Shown: one piece after another, positions 26,371-38,578 of the stretch | Numbering within the stretch: the stretch's first letter is position 1 | How the letters are laid out: every line of letters starts with the position of its first letter | Origin: Lineus longissimus | Lineage: Eukaryota; Nemertea; Pilidiophora; Heteronemertea; Lineidae | Assembly (NCBI RefSeq): GCF_910592395.1 | Contig: NC_088318.1 | Location: 15,934,349-15,998,348, forward strand | Direction: 5' to 3' | Length of the DNA stretch: 64,000 nucleotides | Made by a program: the position numbers and the translations under genes | Notes under the pieces: model-generated | What the model saw: the letters and a program-made list of their open reading frames with translations, nothing else | What the model was told of the DNA's origin: nothing | The model's database searches: none

Positions 26371-27326
26371 GGAATGACAATGTCTGTCAACTAAAGACGA
26401 GTTTGGTTGTGACAGTGTCGTTCTCAGGAAAAGGACAGTTGTGACATAAGTGAGGACAAGATCAATTTAACGACTGGAACTGTGCATAAGGAGGAAATAA
26501 TGAAGACGTTTTGCAAGCTGCTGCTTTGACTTGGAATAAGACATCATATTCCTCCTTATGCACACTTCATATTAGAATAGTAAAGGTGATACATCAATGT
26601 AAAAGCGTTTCTTTACTTCTTGTTTGGCTTTTCCAATCATTTGATGAAAACAAATATTAACAGAATTTCAGTTGGGACATCATTATTTATTTATTATATC
26701 ATTTTATAAGGATTTGCACCAGAACCATTTACATTTACAATCAAATTATTAGCATACACTTTTTATATTAACACATCCAATCAAACTTATCTGAACGACG
26801 GACAAAATATATGAGCTGGCCCCTTGCCCTAAAATAGGCACTTTAAGTGGCTTATTATGATTATCAACATTTTAAAGGAATATTTCAGCAGACCCATCTT
26901 ACCAAGGGTGAGAGCACCATTTCAAATGTACATGATCAGCGTGCAGGGCTTTAAACAGGTTGTCCACGCCAACCACTACCCCAGATATGACCAGAGTAGG
27001 TATCCATTTATATGCGACGTATTTGAATTAGTGAAGCAATTCATTACATTTCAATCGATGCATACATGTACGTCATATGGAAGTGATTATGTCATCTCCA
27101 GGGGAGGGTGGTCACTCACATAGAAAGGGTATGCACATCCGTGGCCTGGAAAAACTGCCCGACTTTCATACGAGTTGCCGGGCACATTACACTTCTCACC
27201 CCACTGAACGAAATGTGGGTTGAAGCTTTAAAAAATACCTATGAACATGGATGTGCATACCACTTCTTTGGGAGCGACCCTCTTCCTGAGGTCAGCTGTT
27301 GCCAATATCCAAGCCAAGAAACGGCT
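26371..27326. other. Intergenic stretch and FMO 3' UTR
   Basis: A 15-bp perfect inverted repeat (26482-26496 and 26549-26563) lies just beyond the minisatellite. TTTATTTATT at 26686-26695 is the complement of overlapping AATAAA signals for the minus-strand monooxygenase, implying a 3' UTR of about 640 nt. A 13-bp inverted repeat (27128-27140 and 27249-27261) lies inside that UTR. No coding exon is seen. Confidence 0.55.
26482..26563. repeat. 15-bp perfect inverted repeat
   Basis: GTGCATAAGGAGGAA at 26482-26496 and its exact reverse complement at 26549-26563 are separated by 52 nt. It could form a hairpin or be the ends of a small decayed element. Confidence 0.7.
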
Positions 27327-29844
27327 TCAGTTCTCCACAGTTTTGAAATGTTCATCGTCAATTAGTTCATAGTTGTGTTCCTTATATTCACAAACTTGTA
27401 TAGTGCGTATATGATGGACATGATCATATAAACTTTCTACGACTCGAGGAACCTTTCTCAACCCCGCTAATTCAGCTAAACTGTTGTTATAGGCCCACTG
27501 GTGTTCGCCCATTTTATGAGCATAGCGGTGCGGCCAATCTAACTCAGATATACGCCACCTATAGTCCTTCATGATATCCTGATCCATCACAGCTTTTGTT
27601 GGGAGCTTCATCGTTCCGTCTAAACTTGCAACTGCGAATAACACCTGCATGTGAAACATTGGAAATGGACATATCGTCTGACAAATCCCGACGAAAAATA
27701 ACGATGGGTGTTCCGTGTGGATGACATGTTTATACAGCGGCATAACTCGGCCATCTTGGATCTCAAGATGACAATCGCTTGAGAGGAAGGGGTATGTGTA
27801 TTTGTATCCTGTGCAGAACATCAACGCATCTATTTCAATGTTCTCGTCATTCAAGAGCGTTACGCCAGTGCGGGTGATTGCTTTGATACCAGGTTTTTGA
27901 ACGACATTGGCAGGAAGAAGTGATTGCAAGGCTGGTTTGTTGTGACACAGGATGACCTGAAATAGACAAGAAATGATTTGTACATCACACCTAGATCTAA
28001 AGTTGTAAAAGGCAAGACTTCTTCTGTTTTAAAGAGCCCAACAGATTAGATAGGACTTGTGATGTCAACTAGGTTTCTCTCTGTGTACCTTGGTATGTGT
28101 TTTATGGGGTTTCAACAAAGACAAGACAATAAGTGATAAGCTGAGCAAGTATTAACATCTTGTCAACCATGGTAAGACGTTATTAATCAGCTAGTGCATG
28201 TGAATGGTGCCACTAAATAAGGTTCATATAATGAACTATTACAGAACACGATATACATGGACATCACAAACAATTGTGGGATGACCTTGGATGCTGTTGT
28301 AGGACGACATTTCCTTACCGTTTTAGCAACAGGGGCAATATCTAAAGCGATGTCGATGCCAGATGGTCCCGCTCCCAAGAACAGGACAACCTTATCAGTG
28401 AAAGGCTCTGGGTATCTGTAATCATGGCTGTGGCTTAGGTCACCTTGGAAAAGAGCCTGACTGGGAATGTCAGGGATCATTGGTTCGGAAAAATGCCTGC
28501 GGAAAGAAGAAGATAGGAGTGAAGTAGCACTAGTTGGGTTCGTCAGCGGATCTGACTTCAAATATATGACTGCCCTAGCAAAAGTAGGCCCCAAAGACCA
28601 CCGCTGGCCACAAAAATCTTGATGCCAAATACCAGCAAACTTGTTCAAATTGTGTGGGTGCAACTCTGTGTTTGGTGATGTTTGCAAACAAAGGATTGAA
28701 GACGTTTGGTGGTGTACACCAGGCTTTAGACGCTGTTCTACAGAAGTCGCCCTCTTTTTAGGGGCGACTTGTTTTAAAGGAAGGTCAAACTAGTCCATAT
28801 CAAATGATACTTTTGATATTAAATCTAAGTTTTATAGAAGCAGTGTCCATAAATTTGACTCCAGACAAGACTGAACATACCCTGAGCAGACAAACACTGC
28901 ATCAAACTCCTCCCGTGTGGTCTGATCTTTTCCGTCAATGGTGTTTCTGGTATGAATCTCCCATTTCGTTTTACCGTCAAACTGAATGGGATGGACTTTC
29001 TCAACAATGGTATCAAACTGAAAGTAAACATATAAGATGATTTATTGTCGTCCAAATACTGAATAGTTTTCAAGGCCTGTTAACCGCTCATTTTCATATG
29101 GCACCAGTAGCCCAACTTACTTGTGTTTCGTGTATCTTGCATGACTTTGTCGCAGGACACCTAAAAATGCTTTCTGAAACATTTGGTAATGTGGAGGGTG
29201 CAAGAGAGCAGACAAGATCTTTTACCTCAATGTGCTCCTTTAGTTTGTAATGGACTGCAAAATCCTCAAGGTATTGTAATACCTGTTGATGTGTCATGAA
29301 CGACGGCCATTCCTTGGGAAAGGGGTAGCCTGGGAAGGCCATGACTTCCTTAGGTAAATTTGTTCTGAAATATTATAAAAATGGCATCTTAACACTTTGG
29401 GTGTTCAAAATGATAAGGTACGTGTCTTTTTCATGGATTTATCAAAAGACCCCTCTCACTCTCGATCAGAGAACTGTAGAGTTGAAGTTACCAACTGGTT
29501 CACAATGTAAGCCTCTGCCAGAAAGAAAGAATAGCCACCCACAAAAAGACTGTCAAAACAGGTGTCTGGTGCGAGGGCCTCAAATAGATGCAAAAAGCCC
29601 TAGGCCTACTTGCCTATTCAAGCCTAGAGATGTTTTCTTACCTAAGGTTTCTGTACATGCTACTCATGACTGGCAGACCATGTTCATCCTTGCCGACCTT
29701 CTCCGTATACACCCATGTCCCTCCGACCTGGCTTGCCTGCTCATAGGCCACCACTCTATTGAAGACTTTGGGCTTGTTCACAAGGTGGCGGAGTGCACAC
29801 AGGCCGGCTGCTCCCCCACCAAGAACTGCTACTGATTTAGCCAT
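27327..29844 (-). CDS. Flavin-containing monooxygenase (compact, senecionine N-oxygenase/GS-OX-like)
   Basis: Exons on the minus strand: 29844-29642, 29364-29226, 29017-28881, 28496-28319, 27956-27327. They are in phase and give 428 residues, shorter than vertebrate FMOs (about 530) but close to insect and plant compact members. Visible motifs: FAD-binding GxGxxG at residues 9-14 (GGGAAG); the FMO stretch RTNLPKEVMAFP after residue 68; the FMO signature FxGxxxHxxxY at 176-186; a second, NADPH-binding GxGxxG at 201-206 (GAGPSG); and the late FCTGYKYTYPF motif. The family oxygenates nucleophilic N or S atoms of small molecules using NADPH and O2. No C-terminal membrane anchor is seen. The substrate cannot be inferred. 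Confidence 0.92.
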
Positions 29845-31772
29845 CAGCTGAAAAAGAATCACATGACATCCATGAACGAACTGTTTGAAAAGTCATTGGA
29901 TAGTAGTCCCTAATTGCAAAAGAGAGCTAGAGGAAGAGAAATCTTTCGAATCAAGGACCCCACAGTAACAATCATGGTCTCATGAATGACCCCCCCCCCC
30001 CCCCCCAAAAGACAAAATGATATGCACTGCACTGGCACTACACTGCATGAATGTTTGGCATCAAAAATAAATGCAATGACAAAAGAAAGTGATAATTTGG
30101 CACACTACCCACTACACACCTTCTCACTTACTCCTTTAATGCACTGTCTCATTGGATTTCAGGCTGCATCGTCTTTCAATGAGCTTCCTATAACTTCCTG
30201 CATTAAAAAGTGGAGCCATGTACATAATGTACATCGTTGTTGCAGTCGGTATTATAGTCACAATCAATTCCATTGCTGCCGCAAGGGTCAGTGAAGACAG
30301 CCTTCACGGCATCTGAAGAATGTTCTAAATGTCCCCAAAGCTAAAAGGTAAAAGATGTTGAACTCTCACAACTTGAGTCAGTGAGATGTAACTTGGTATA
30401 CCATCCGCCGGCCGCAAGCATCAAATGATCCATATCCACTGAAAAAATGCCACTTGGCACGTGTTTATTTCCCATTCACATTTATGTCTCAAGGCCACGC
30501 TGCCTTGGCTGGGAACACTTTGCACCAAAAAACAACAATACAAAATTCTAATGATAGCTTTCTTTTATTAAACATTGCTACAATTACATGTACATGAATG
30601 TAGACATATAATATTAGTTATTGCAAATTCTCTTGATAAAAGTTACCTTTCTACAGTACATTTTCATTTTGCACACTTTTGTCTCCTGGTTAAGGTTTAA
30701 CCACATTAGCACATACTGTGCAGACACCTGTTGAAGGGCACCTGTATGGAAGGCCTATATTACTTGCGATAGGCCTTGGTAATAGGCGTGCCTGGCTTCA
30801 CCAGATTAAAGCTTTGACGCAGTTTACTGAATTGTCTCAACAGACGACAAGGGATGTGTCGACTAGTTATCAGGATGGCCAGTGCTAAAACATCTCTGCT
30901 AAACCTGCATTGTTCTTAGCACAGCACATACAGGACCAGTAAGGATATGTACAGAAACTTTGGCAATAAATGGAAAGCATGAACCTGATCAAATGTTTAG
31001 TCAACCAACATACAGGCAGTGAATTAGATAATGGTAAAATTAAAATTGAATTTCTTGCATTATAAACCCAGATTATGTCTGTAGACGTGTATGATACCAA
31101 ATTTTATATGAATTTAATTTTGATTTTCATTTATGTGTCATTCGTACATGTATGTTTACAAGTTTTCTACATGTACAATGAAGATGGAAAATCAATAATT
31201 GACTTAATGACCTGAAGTCCTGGAGTTCACTAAAAGTGAAACAGTATCCTCACCTGTGGCGAGGGACATGTCACACAGTGGAACCTCTCTACGTGGACAC
31301 TTCTGCCAGAGGACATATCTGTACAAATGAATCAACATTGGCTCAAATTTGCAATTTCTTTTCACCCATGTCTCAGTAGTCGGGAGATCACTTTGTAACA
31401 GACAGAAGTTAGCAGCCCAAAGGGTACCCTCTGTAGAGAGACTCCACTGAATTCACAACAATTGACAAAGCTCTATCTGGTAAATAAACATGGCAGCTCA
31501 AACATTCGAAAATGACTAGCTCATAATGAAGATTTACGATTGTTCCTTTAGTACGCAATAAGTGGGAAGGGCGTTTCAAAACATTGGCTCCATTTTGCAT
31601 GCATATGTATGTGTGGTGGGATTGAAACTACAAATTGAACATTCAATTCGCTGTAAGATGTCAATAAGTATGACACGATGAGAGACATTCAGGTTAGAAT
31701 TTGTAACAATTGACTGATTTAAAATGTCAATAAACTGTATAACGTCTGGAGTAAAAAACACATTATCACTTG
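29845..31772. other. FMO/VAC14 intergenic region including VAC14 3' UTR
   Basis: A C17 run lies at 29990-30006. TTTATT at 30564-30569 is the minus-strand AATAAA and would give VAC14 a 3' UTR of about 1.2 kb. The FMO promoter should lie just above 29844, but I see no TATA box. No other coding exon is supported. Confidence 0.5.
29990..30006. repeat. Homopolymer C17
   Basis: A run of 17 C in intergenic DNA. Its exact length may be unreliable in an assembly. Confidence 0.9.
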
Positions 31773-34700
31773 CTACTTATTATCCGATGATTGCACGCGG
31801 CGCGGTAACCGTCGTCTTGCTCGATGATTATCCTGCACGCTACTAAAATGTTGCAAGAGTTCCTCGAATTTGATGAATTTTAATGTTGGTCTCATCCCTG
31901 GAGATTCACTCGGTGGGCCATTCCTGAAACACATTTAGGACAGTTAGGAAAATGGAACACAGTTAACAGAGCCAGCTAACAAAATCACTAATTAACGTCA
32001 CAATGATGCATTGAATCTCACAAGACGTGACATGCTTCACAGTCTTCACTCACCTTTCCTCTGGAGGTAGGAATTGTGCTGGTGGAACGCAGTCAAGACG
32101 CCGATGAAGTGTTTTGAACGCATCACTTTGCGGTAACAGCATCAGGAGTCCGTACAAGCTTTTTAACAAGTAGTGGTTGCTGCGGACATCCAGCAGTTGG
32201 AGACGCAGATCTGAAAAAGTACAGAATGTCCTGATGGTATTGTGAACTGGTTCTAGTTTTAAATGAAACTAAGTGACTTGCAGGCAGCCAATCACTGCTA
32301 CTGAAATTGTCTTGAGAAACCAAACTAAATAACACACAAACTGAATGGTGAACACTTTGAAATAAAGTAACCAGATAACTAGACTAGACTGTGGGGGACT
32401 GAAGCTGACTGTATAAGGTCTACTGCCCGATTCACGATGACCACATAGCTAAGAACTGGAAACGAGAATGAGACTCACAAGTAAATATAGGAGACTCTAT
32501 AAGTTGTACTAGTTTGTCTATCTCTGTCAGGAAGTCGACTGTCACTTCAATATCACCGCTGATCAACAATTAAGGAATGAATGCACAACAAATCAGCTAG
32601 TCCTATTGTGACAGGTCTCAGAATCAAGAAACACAACAAATGCATGCAGCTTCAGTTCATCCAACGAACTTTTTCCAAACATCTCCAAAAACCTTCCACT
32701 TCCGTCATAATGATATCAGTCTCCAAATATCACTGCATCACTATGATATGCAGCCACTACCCTTGATTGTTTTCAGCAAGCAGATACTTTGCCACCTCTA
32801 TGGGCTGGCTAGTCCGTCCCTGCTTCAAAAAGTTTGATCTTTTTCAAATAGCTGATGCACTACCCTGAGAGTGGAAGTTAGGAATTGTCACCAGTTTGAT
32901 GCGAGGGGTTGACAATAGGGTGCATGCAACACGACTTGTTAAATGTATGATACTTATAGAGTCGTTCTGTAAAAAGGATACAAGAGGTGTAATATATCAC
33001 AGGCATGTTTATAAGTCTGTGCCAGGAGACACAACGATACAGTCGCAATTGCACTGTGGCACCAAGACTTGTAAAGGCAACAGAACAACTTGCAGCTTTC
33101 CTGGAACAAAAAGGAAAAACGTTGAAATTATTCGCACAAAATCAGGTCAACAATCATTGCCTTTGGATTTATCATGACTAGGCGACACTGGCTTCGGCAC
33201 ATAGGACTCTTAGCTCTTTGCCTTGGTGTCCTCAAAAGTTGAGGGAAAAGAAGGTGATTCCACACTGACAGAGAGAATTCGTTATTCTTACCTCAGTTTT
33301 CAAATCCTTCAACTGCATTCTCAACTCAAACAACTCTGTTGACGTCAGTAAAATACTGTTGAGAGTCTGCACCATCTGACAGGCAAAGGCAGTGTCCTGC
33401 TCGTGAAGAAGGATCTCCGAGAGTGTCCGGTATATGTCCTCGGGATTTAATAACAAGCAGAGTTGCCTGAAAGAAAGTGGTCAAGATATAAAAAGGTTTG
33501 ACTTTGACAATTCTCTCACATTCACACTGGAGACAAGAACATCGTCAAAGAGACTGCCACGCAAACAGCACCCAGAATGAAACTCACAACGTCTTGTTTT
33601 CAAGGCCAGCTTTTAGCCATCCAGTTTTCTCCATTGGTGTAAATCGTGTCAAGACATGAGTGCCTTACACTGCTTACATAACAACATAGAGTTTGAGAAA
33701 GTTTCAAGAGATTCACTCTTACTCTTTTCAAACGATCATGACCCAAATGGAACCATTACAATGTGCTGATTGAGAGCACAGCAAAAAAATCGTCATTCCA
33801 ATCTCTTTTTGATAATTTTTGTGGTCAGTACTTGGAAACTGATGTCACGGAATGTGTGAAGTTTGCAACTTACCTGATGATGAAAGATCCTCGTCCTTCC
33901 AGTAATTGTTTATCCGTGCTGAATAGTTTAAGTAGACTAATAAGAACCTTTGGGAAGAATTTGTTCATTCCGTGTGACGATTCTAACGCTTTTTGGACCC
34001 CATCGGGAAGATTGTTACTGTCAGCTTTCCGTAAGAGGGCACCATTGCCTGCCGTACTGGAGGATATCTCGGCTAGAATCTCCAGGTCTAGTAAAACAAC
34101 CTCATCGGAGGGGTCGGACAAGGCTTTCAATAGTAATGGGAATAATTCTTCCGCATGGCGGAATATCTGCAAGTGTAAATTTTCAAAATTAAAGAAATGA
34201 GTTCGCGCTCGATGCATCTTCAGACCGTTTTGTTTTGAGGAGGGTGTGAGGTCATTGTCTGTCGTACCAGTCATGTGACAAAAGTATCAATGAATTCAAT
34301 CAAAACATGCACACTGTGCTGTGCTACTTGAGACAACACAAGGAAGTTTACAACAATACATTTTGCACCTCAACCGATCAGTTCTCCACAGTAGTCCTAC
34401 CTTATTTGGTGTATATATATGAAGGTGGTAGATCCAACGCAACACCGCTATTCTAGTCTGCATTGAATCATGAACGAGTTGTCTCGCTAGCACCGCTACA
34501 ACCGACTGAATGTCCAGCTGGATTTTAAGGGAACTGAAAAGAGTAAACAAAAATGAAATCACAATGTTGGCATTTCATAGTTAGCCCTGTACCAGTAGGG
34601 CATGAAAACGATTACATATTCAAATGACATCATTCTAAATGACGAACTTACTTTTTCTCTTTCTCTGTCTCCTCTTCTGTTTTCTCCTCCTGCGACCCTT

Positions 34701-37700
34701 CCTCCATTTTCAACTTTTCCTCAGCTCGCTTGGCAATGTCGTGCACTTCATCCTCAGGAGTATCCACATCATCCTCTGGACCAATCAGTTTCATTAGATT
34801 TGTGTTGACTGCCTTTGATGTTTCACGTATATCTTTGGCGGAGTCAAGGAGCGTAGAAAGTTCAATGGTGATGTTACAGTTCACTGAACAGGGATTGTTG
34901 TCATTTCTAACAGATGACTTCTGGTGGACAGACCCAATGAAGAAATTTAACTAGCAAATGATCTATTTTCAAAATGAAACAATCATTTGATCAAGTACTT
35001 ATCAAAGACAGCACTCCTTGGCCAAAACATGCAGACCCAATTATAAATCTATTGATTTTTAATTGAAAGATAGGCAAGTAAAAGATATTTTAATGCATTG
35101 TAGGCCAACAAAATAGAACATGATGAGTGTAAATAAAATTTACATGACCAAGTTATGTCCTCATTTTTTAAGATAAGGAAGTTTTTTTGTGAATTAATAA
35201 GAGCATCGGCCAGATTCCCCTGCTGGTTGTGTGCAAAACCCCGGAAAGTGCTTTGAGCATACGATTGTGCAAATTATCATGGAAGGGCAATATTGAAAAT
35301 GTTTACATGAACTTCTGGAATCCCAGCACCACATTTGACAAACAATATCATGTTTCTTGTCCACAAAAACTAACGTTGACCGATGACATCCAACCACCAG
35401 GAGGAGACATCAACAAAATATTCAAAATCATTCATCAAAGGATACTTCGTCGCTCGTCATCATCGTACGATAAACACGGCAAGATGGCGGTGAGGATTCC
35501 CGATGCAAATGGTAGCATCTCCCGCGAGGAAAGATTGACAAATTCTTTAATCCACAGGATAGCTGTATACTGAATCAGAGCATCCGTATAACCTGAAAGA
35601 ATCAACATAACTCTGCTGGCTTATCACCAAGTGGTTTTCTCAACTTCTGATAAAATTCGATAGTATCTGACGAAATGCATCTATGAAACTTGACGAAAAA
35701 TACACTTACCCCCTGATTGACAATGTGCAATAAGAATATTGATCATGGCAGCATAATTGGCATGCCCAGGAAACTTTCTGATTCCTCGTAAAAATTCACC
35801 AAATACGCCATCACACCTGCAACAGTAAGTTAGTTGTATGATATTTACACTACAGGGTCACCAAAATCAATGGCCATCTTTGATCACCAATTATCAGAAA
35901 TACTTTCGATATTTAATGAGATTGGATCAGAACATCATCCTCGTGAAGAGAGACAGACTCCCAAACCATAGACTGAAGTCATCCAATCTGCCTGTGATTA
36001 GAATTGACTTCACAATTTACTAAATACGTATGGTGATACTCACATTTTCCTGATCTCGTTGCTATGATCGCCAAGGATATGAAATAGGCCGTCGAGGATC
36101 TCGGGCAGGAAGATGATCATGTTGATGTCGGGTACAGCATCAAGAACAGAAACCTGGAAACGATAAACCAGGAAGTACGTAATGTTGGACTGATGTTGGG
36201 AATGATATATAGGCTGGCAAAAATAAAGGTGTTTACAGTAGTTCTACTCACCCAGGATACAACAAACTGTCTAGCAAATGGATTCTTGGTGTAGATTCTC
36301 TCCCGTAGTAAGGGCATGAATGTGACTAGGTCAAACGATGAACTCTCAGCGACAATGTCCTGGAGAAAGAGACAGAACAATAGATATATAATGTGAAATC
36401 CTTCAGCCACAGCAATGTTCAATTGGAATAGATCATCACCAATAGCCCCACAGTTTTCAAACCAACAGATCACCGGCTTGGGTGGTGACTTCTTTTATGG
36501 GTCTTTAAATTAAAATTGTAGGATGTGACATTACTTTTTATAGGAATCCGACTGTGACATTGTACCACATGACATGTTCATCTAAAATTTTTTCGCATTC
36601 TGAGATCATAAACATCATACATAGGATACAAACTTTCATTAATCTGTCCAGCAGTTCAGCCCCGTTCTTTACATTCTGATCTGGGTCGGCAGCAAGCTGT
36701 AGAAGAAAATACAGGGCACATGTATCTGGCAAGTCAGCCGATTCTTATGACTTACAATACATGATCTATGTATTGTAAGCAGGGTCGCATATGCATAGAA
36801 CATTTCAATGGTTTGGACGATATGTAGGAGTGGGAGTGATCACATATTTCTATTCAGAATTGTTATTGGAATCCTCAGCAATGCCCCCTCCAAAGTTTAC
36901 TGGGCTTGGCCATTGTGATGTGAGATTTACTAGAGTGAAAAAAACCAATCATCAGAATGAGAAAAGAAAGCGGTCTTATTTAAAATTGTGTCTGTACCTA
37001 TGTAACATACCTTACTCAAGCCATCAAATATATCGTTGAAATATTTGAGTGTAGAACCCCTTGCAACTTTCACTATATTATAGAGAGCTTCACACGCGTA
37101 GTAACGAACTCTACTGTCCGAGTCTGAGAAACATGACAGAACCGGTTTCACCAGTTCGGAGATGTATAAACTAGAATCCTGGAACGGGATTAGTGACATA
37201 TGCATTAACGAAAAGAGTGCAGAACATCGAAATATCACAACAAACTGTACATTGGTGAAGCCTTTTCGAAAAATGCAGGTTTTTAATTTTAACAAAGCGA
37301 ACTGCTAAAGCAAGGATTGGCCTGGGTTTAACAACACTTTTGCAAAGGTTGATTCAGGTATATACATCATTTAATGGCACTTTTTACAACAATTATAAGA
37401 TATGTACATGTCTGCAACAAATCGAGCTGTAATTGATAGAAAGGTGTTCTCATTACAGAGGGGAGGTTCAACGCTAATGCTCAATTCTGGGATAAAATCA
37501 GTGTCTTTTTATACAGAAAGGGTGTTCTGCTCACAAAGGTGTTTACTAAGGGAGGTTGAATTATATATCATACAGAAACCTACAGTCATGCATGTAGAGG
37601 CTGGAATGGAAGCGTCAAATCTGGGAGTATTTAGGAAGCCTTTGTGCAAGAGAGTGAGGTAGGCAGGTTTTTCATGCTTGTTATGTTATGTTTGTTTTTA

Positions 37701-38578
37701 CAAAAATGCAGGAGATAATGGGTTTGAATTGGACAGAGTGATTCATTGAAGGTACAGACAGCTGAAGGAAGAAAGTTTCAAGATGAGATGATTGATCTCC
37801 TTACACCTTATTTCTATGAGAAAGCTTCTAGTGAGTTAGTACTAAAAATTGAAGGGGTGCTAACCAACCTTCCCAAGAGCAATTGCCGAGGCAGCCAGTC
37901 CAATCAGCCCTCCATTTCTTAGATGTAGGCTACCTGACAAAGCAAAGTCGTGTCCGAGAACTTTTAACAATCGTGTGATCTGTACAGTATTGTTTACCGC
38001 ATTAAAGTCTCTAACCATCCTAGAAGCAGAAAGATTCAAAAATAAGATAAACCAACCTTTCCCAGGGCAATTGCACATGCAGCGAGTCCTATTAACCCTC
38101 CTTTCCTTGGATGAGGGTTGGTTGATAAAGTAAAGTCTTGTCCAAGGACTTTTAATAATTTTCGAACCTGTGTAGTGTTGTTAAGTGCTACAAATTCTTT
38201 AACCATCCTACAAGTAAAAGTTTGAGAATATGGTGAACAGAACCAATAACTGGTAAAAGTAGACAACCACCACATCTAGATTTGAATAAGGGTGCTGACA
38301 TAAAATATTTTTTCTTGAAATACGTGCATGCATTGCATCATTCTGGATTTTTAAAATACATTTTTAGCACTACTCAGGAGCTCAATGGATTGTCAAATAT
38401 TTTTCATATTCCATTCTTCTAACTACAAACTTAAACAAAATATAAGCCAACCATAAACTTATATGGAGTGTACTTACTTCTCAATTTCTAAGGCTGCTGA
38501 TTTCCGTTTTTCATAAAGTTTGTCGTTAAGTGCCCGCACACATGCAGCACTCAGCGGTGCAAAGTCCTTTTCATTCAT
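31773..38578 (-). CDS. VAC14: VAC14, scaffold of the PIKfyve-Fig4 phosphoinositide complex
   Basis: Minus-strand exons: 38578-38478; either 38207-38057 or 38019-37869; 37178-37011; 36696-36634; 36359-36252; 36153-36044; 35816-35710; 35592-35446; 34832-34652; 34533-34401; 34166-33874; 33466-33292; 33100-32982; 32558-32479; 32210-32054; 31923-31773. With one of the two alternative exons the product is 747 residues (human about 780). It begins MNEKDFAPL, carries HEAT repeats ([45 protein letters not shown]) and ends with the conserved C-terminal block ([34 protein letters not shown]). VAC14 nucleates PIKfyve and Fig4 on endolysosomal membranes to control PI(3,5)P2. A Lys/Glu-rich linker follows MKLIGPEDD. 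The donors after exons 35592-35446 and 33100-32982 are weak (GTATCC) but demanded by phase. Confidence 0.95.
37869..38019 (-). other. VAC14: VAC14 exon 2, version B (mutually exclusive exon)
   Basis: This is a tandem duplicate of version A: also 151 nt, with the same splice phases and same donor hexamer GTTGGT. It encodes [18 protein letters not shown]...[17 protein letters not shown], with 34 of 50 residues identical to version A. It has no stop codon and good splice sites, so it is conserved as coding. The family-typical Pro-His-Pro-Arg-Lys stretch is changed to Leu-His-Leu-Arg-Asn. Confidence 0.85.
38057..38207 (-). other. VAC14: VAC14 exon 2, version A (mutually exclusive exon)
   Basis: It encodes [18 protein letters not shown]...[17 protein letters not shown], 50 codons plus a split first codon, 151 nt. 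The acceptor is TTGTAG|G and the donor AAG|GTTGGT. This version keeps the [10 protein letters not shown] stretch typical of animal VAC14, so it is likely the ancestral form. It lies nearer exon 1. Confidence 0.88.

Noticed and set aside
23885-26444. Many 60-110 codon open frames on both strands of the minisatellite
   Set aside because: They follow the repeat unit in several frames and both strands, have no splice or start context, and arise because the periods (111, 327) are multiples of three.
32896-33177. 93-codon plus-strand open frame
   Set aside because: It is antisense to a confirmed VAC14 exon.
32560-33291. VAC14 seemed to miss the conserved LFCCLY...SWCH exon, with direct joining giving a TGA stop
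   Set aside because: The exon was found at 33100-32982 on the minus strand, in phase, with a weak GTATCC donor; a plus-strand open frame overlapping it had masked it.
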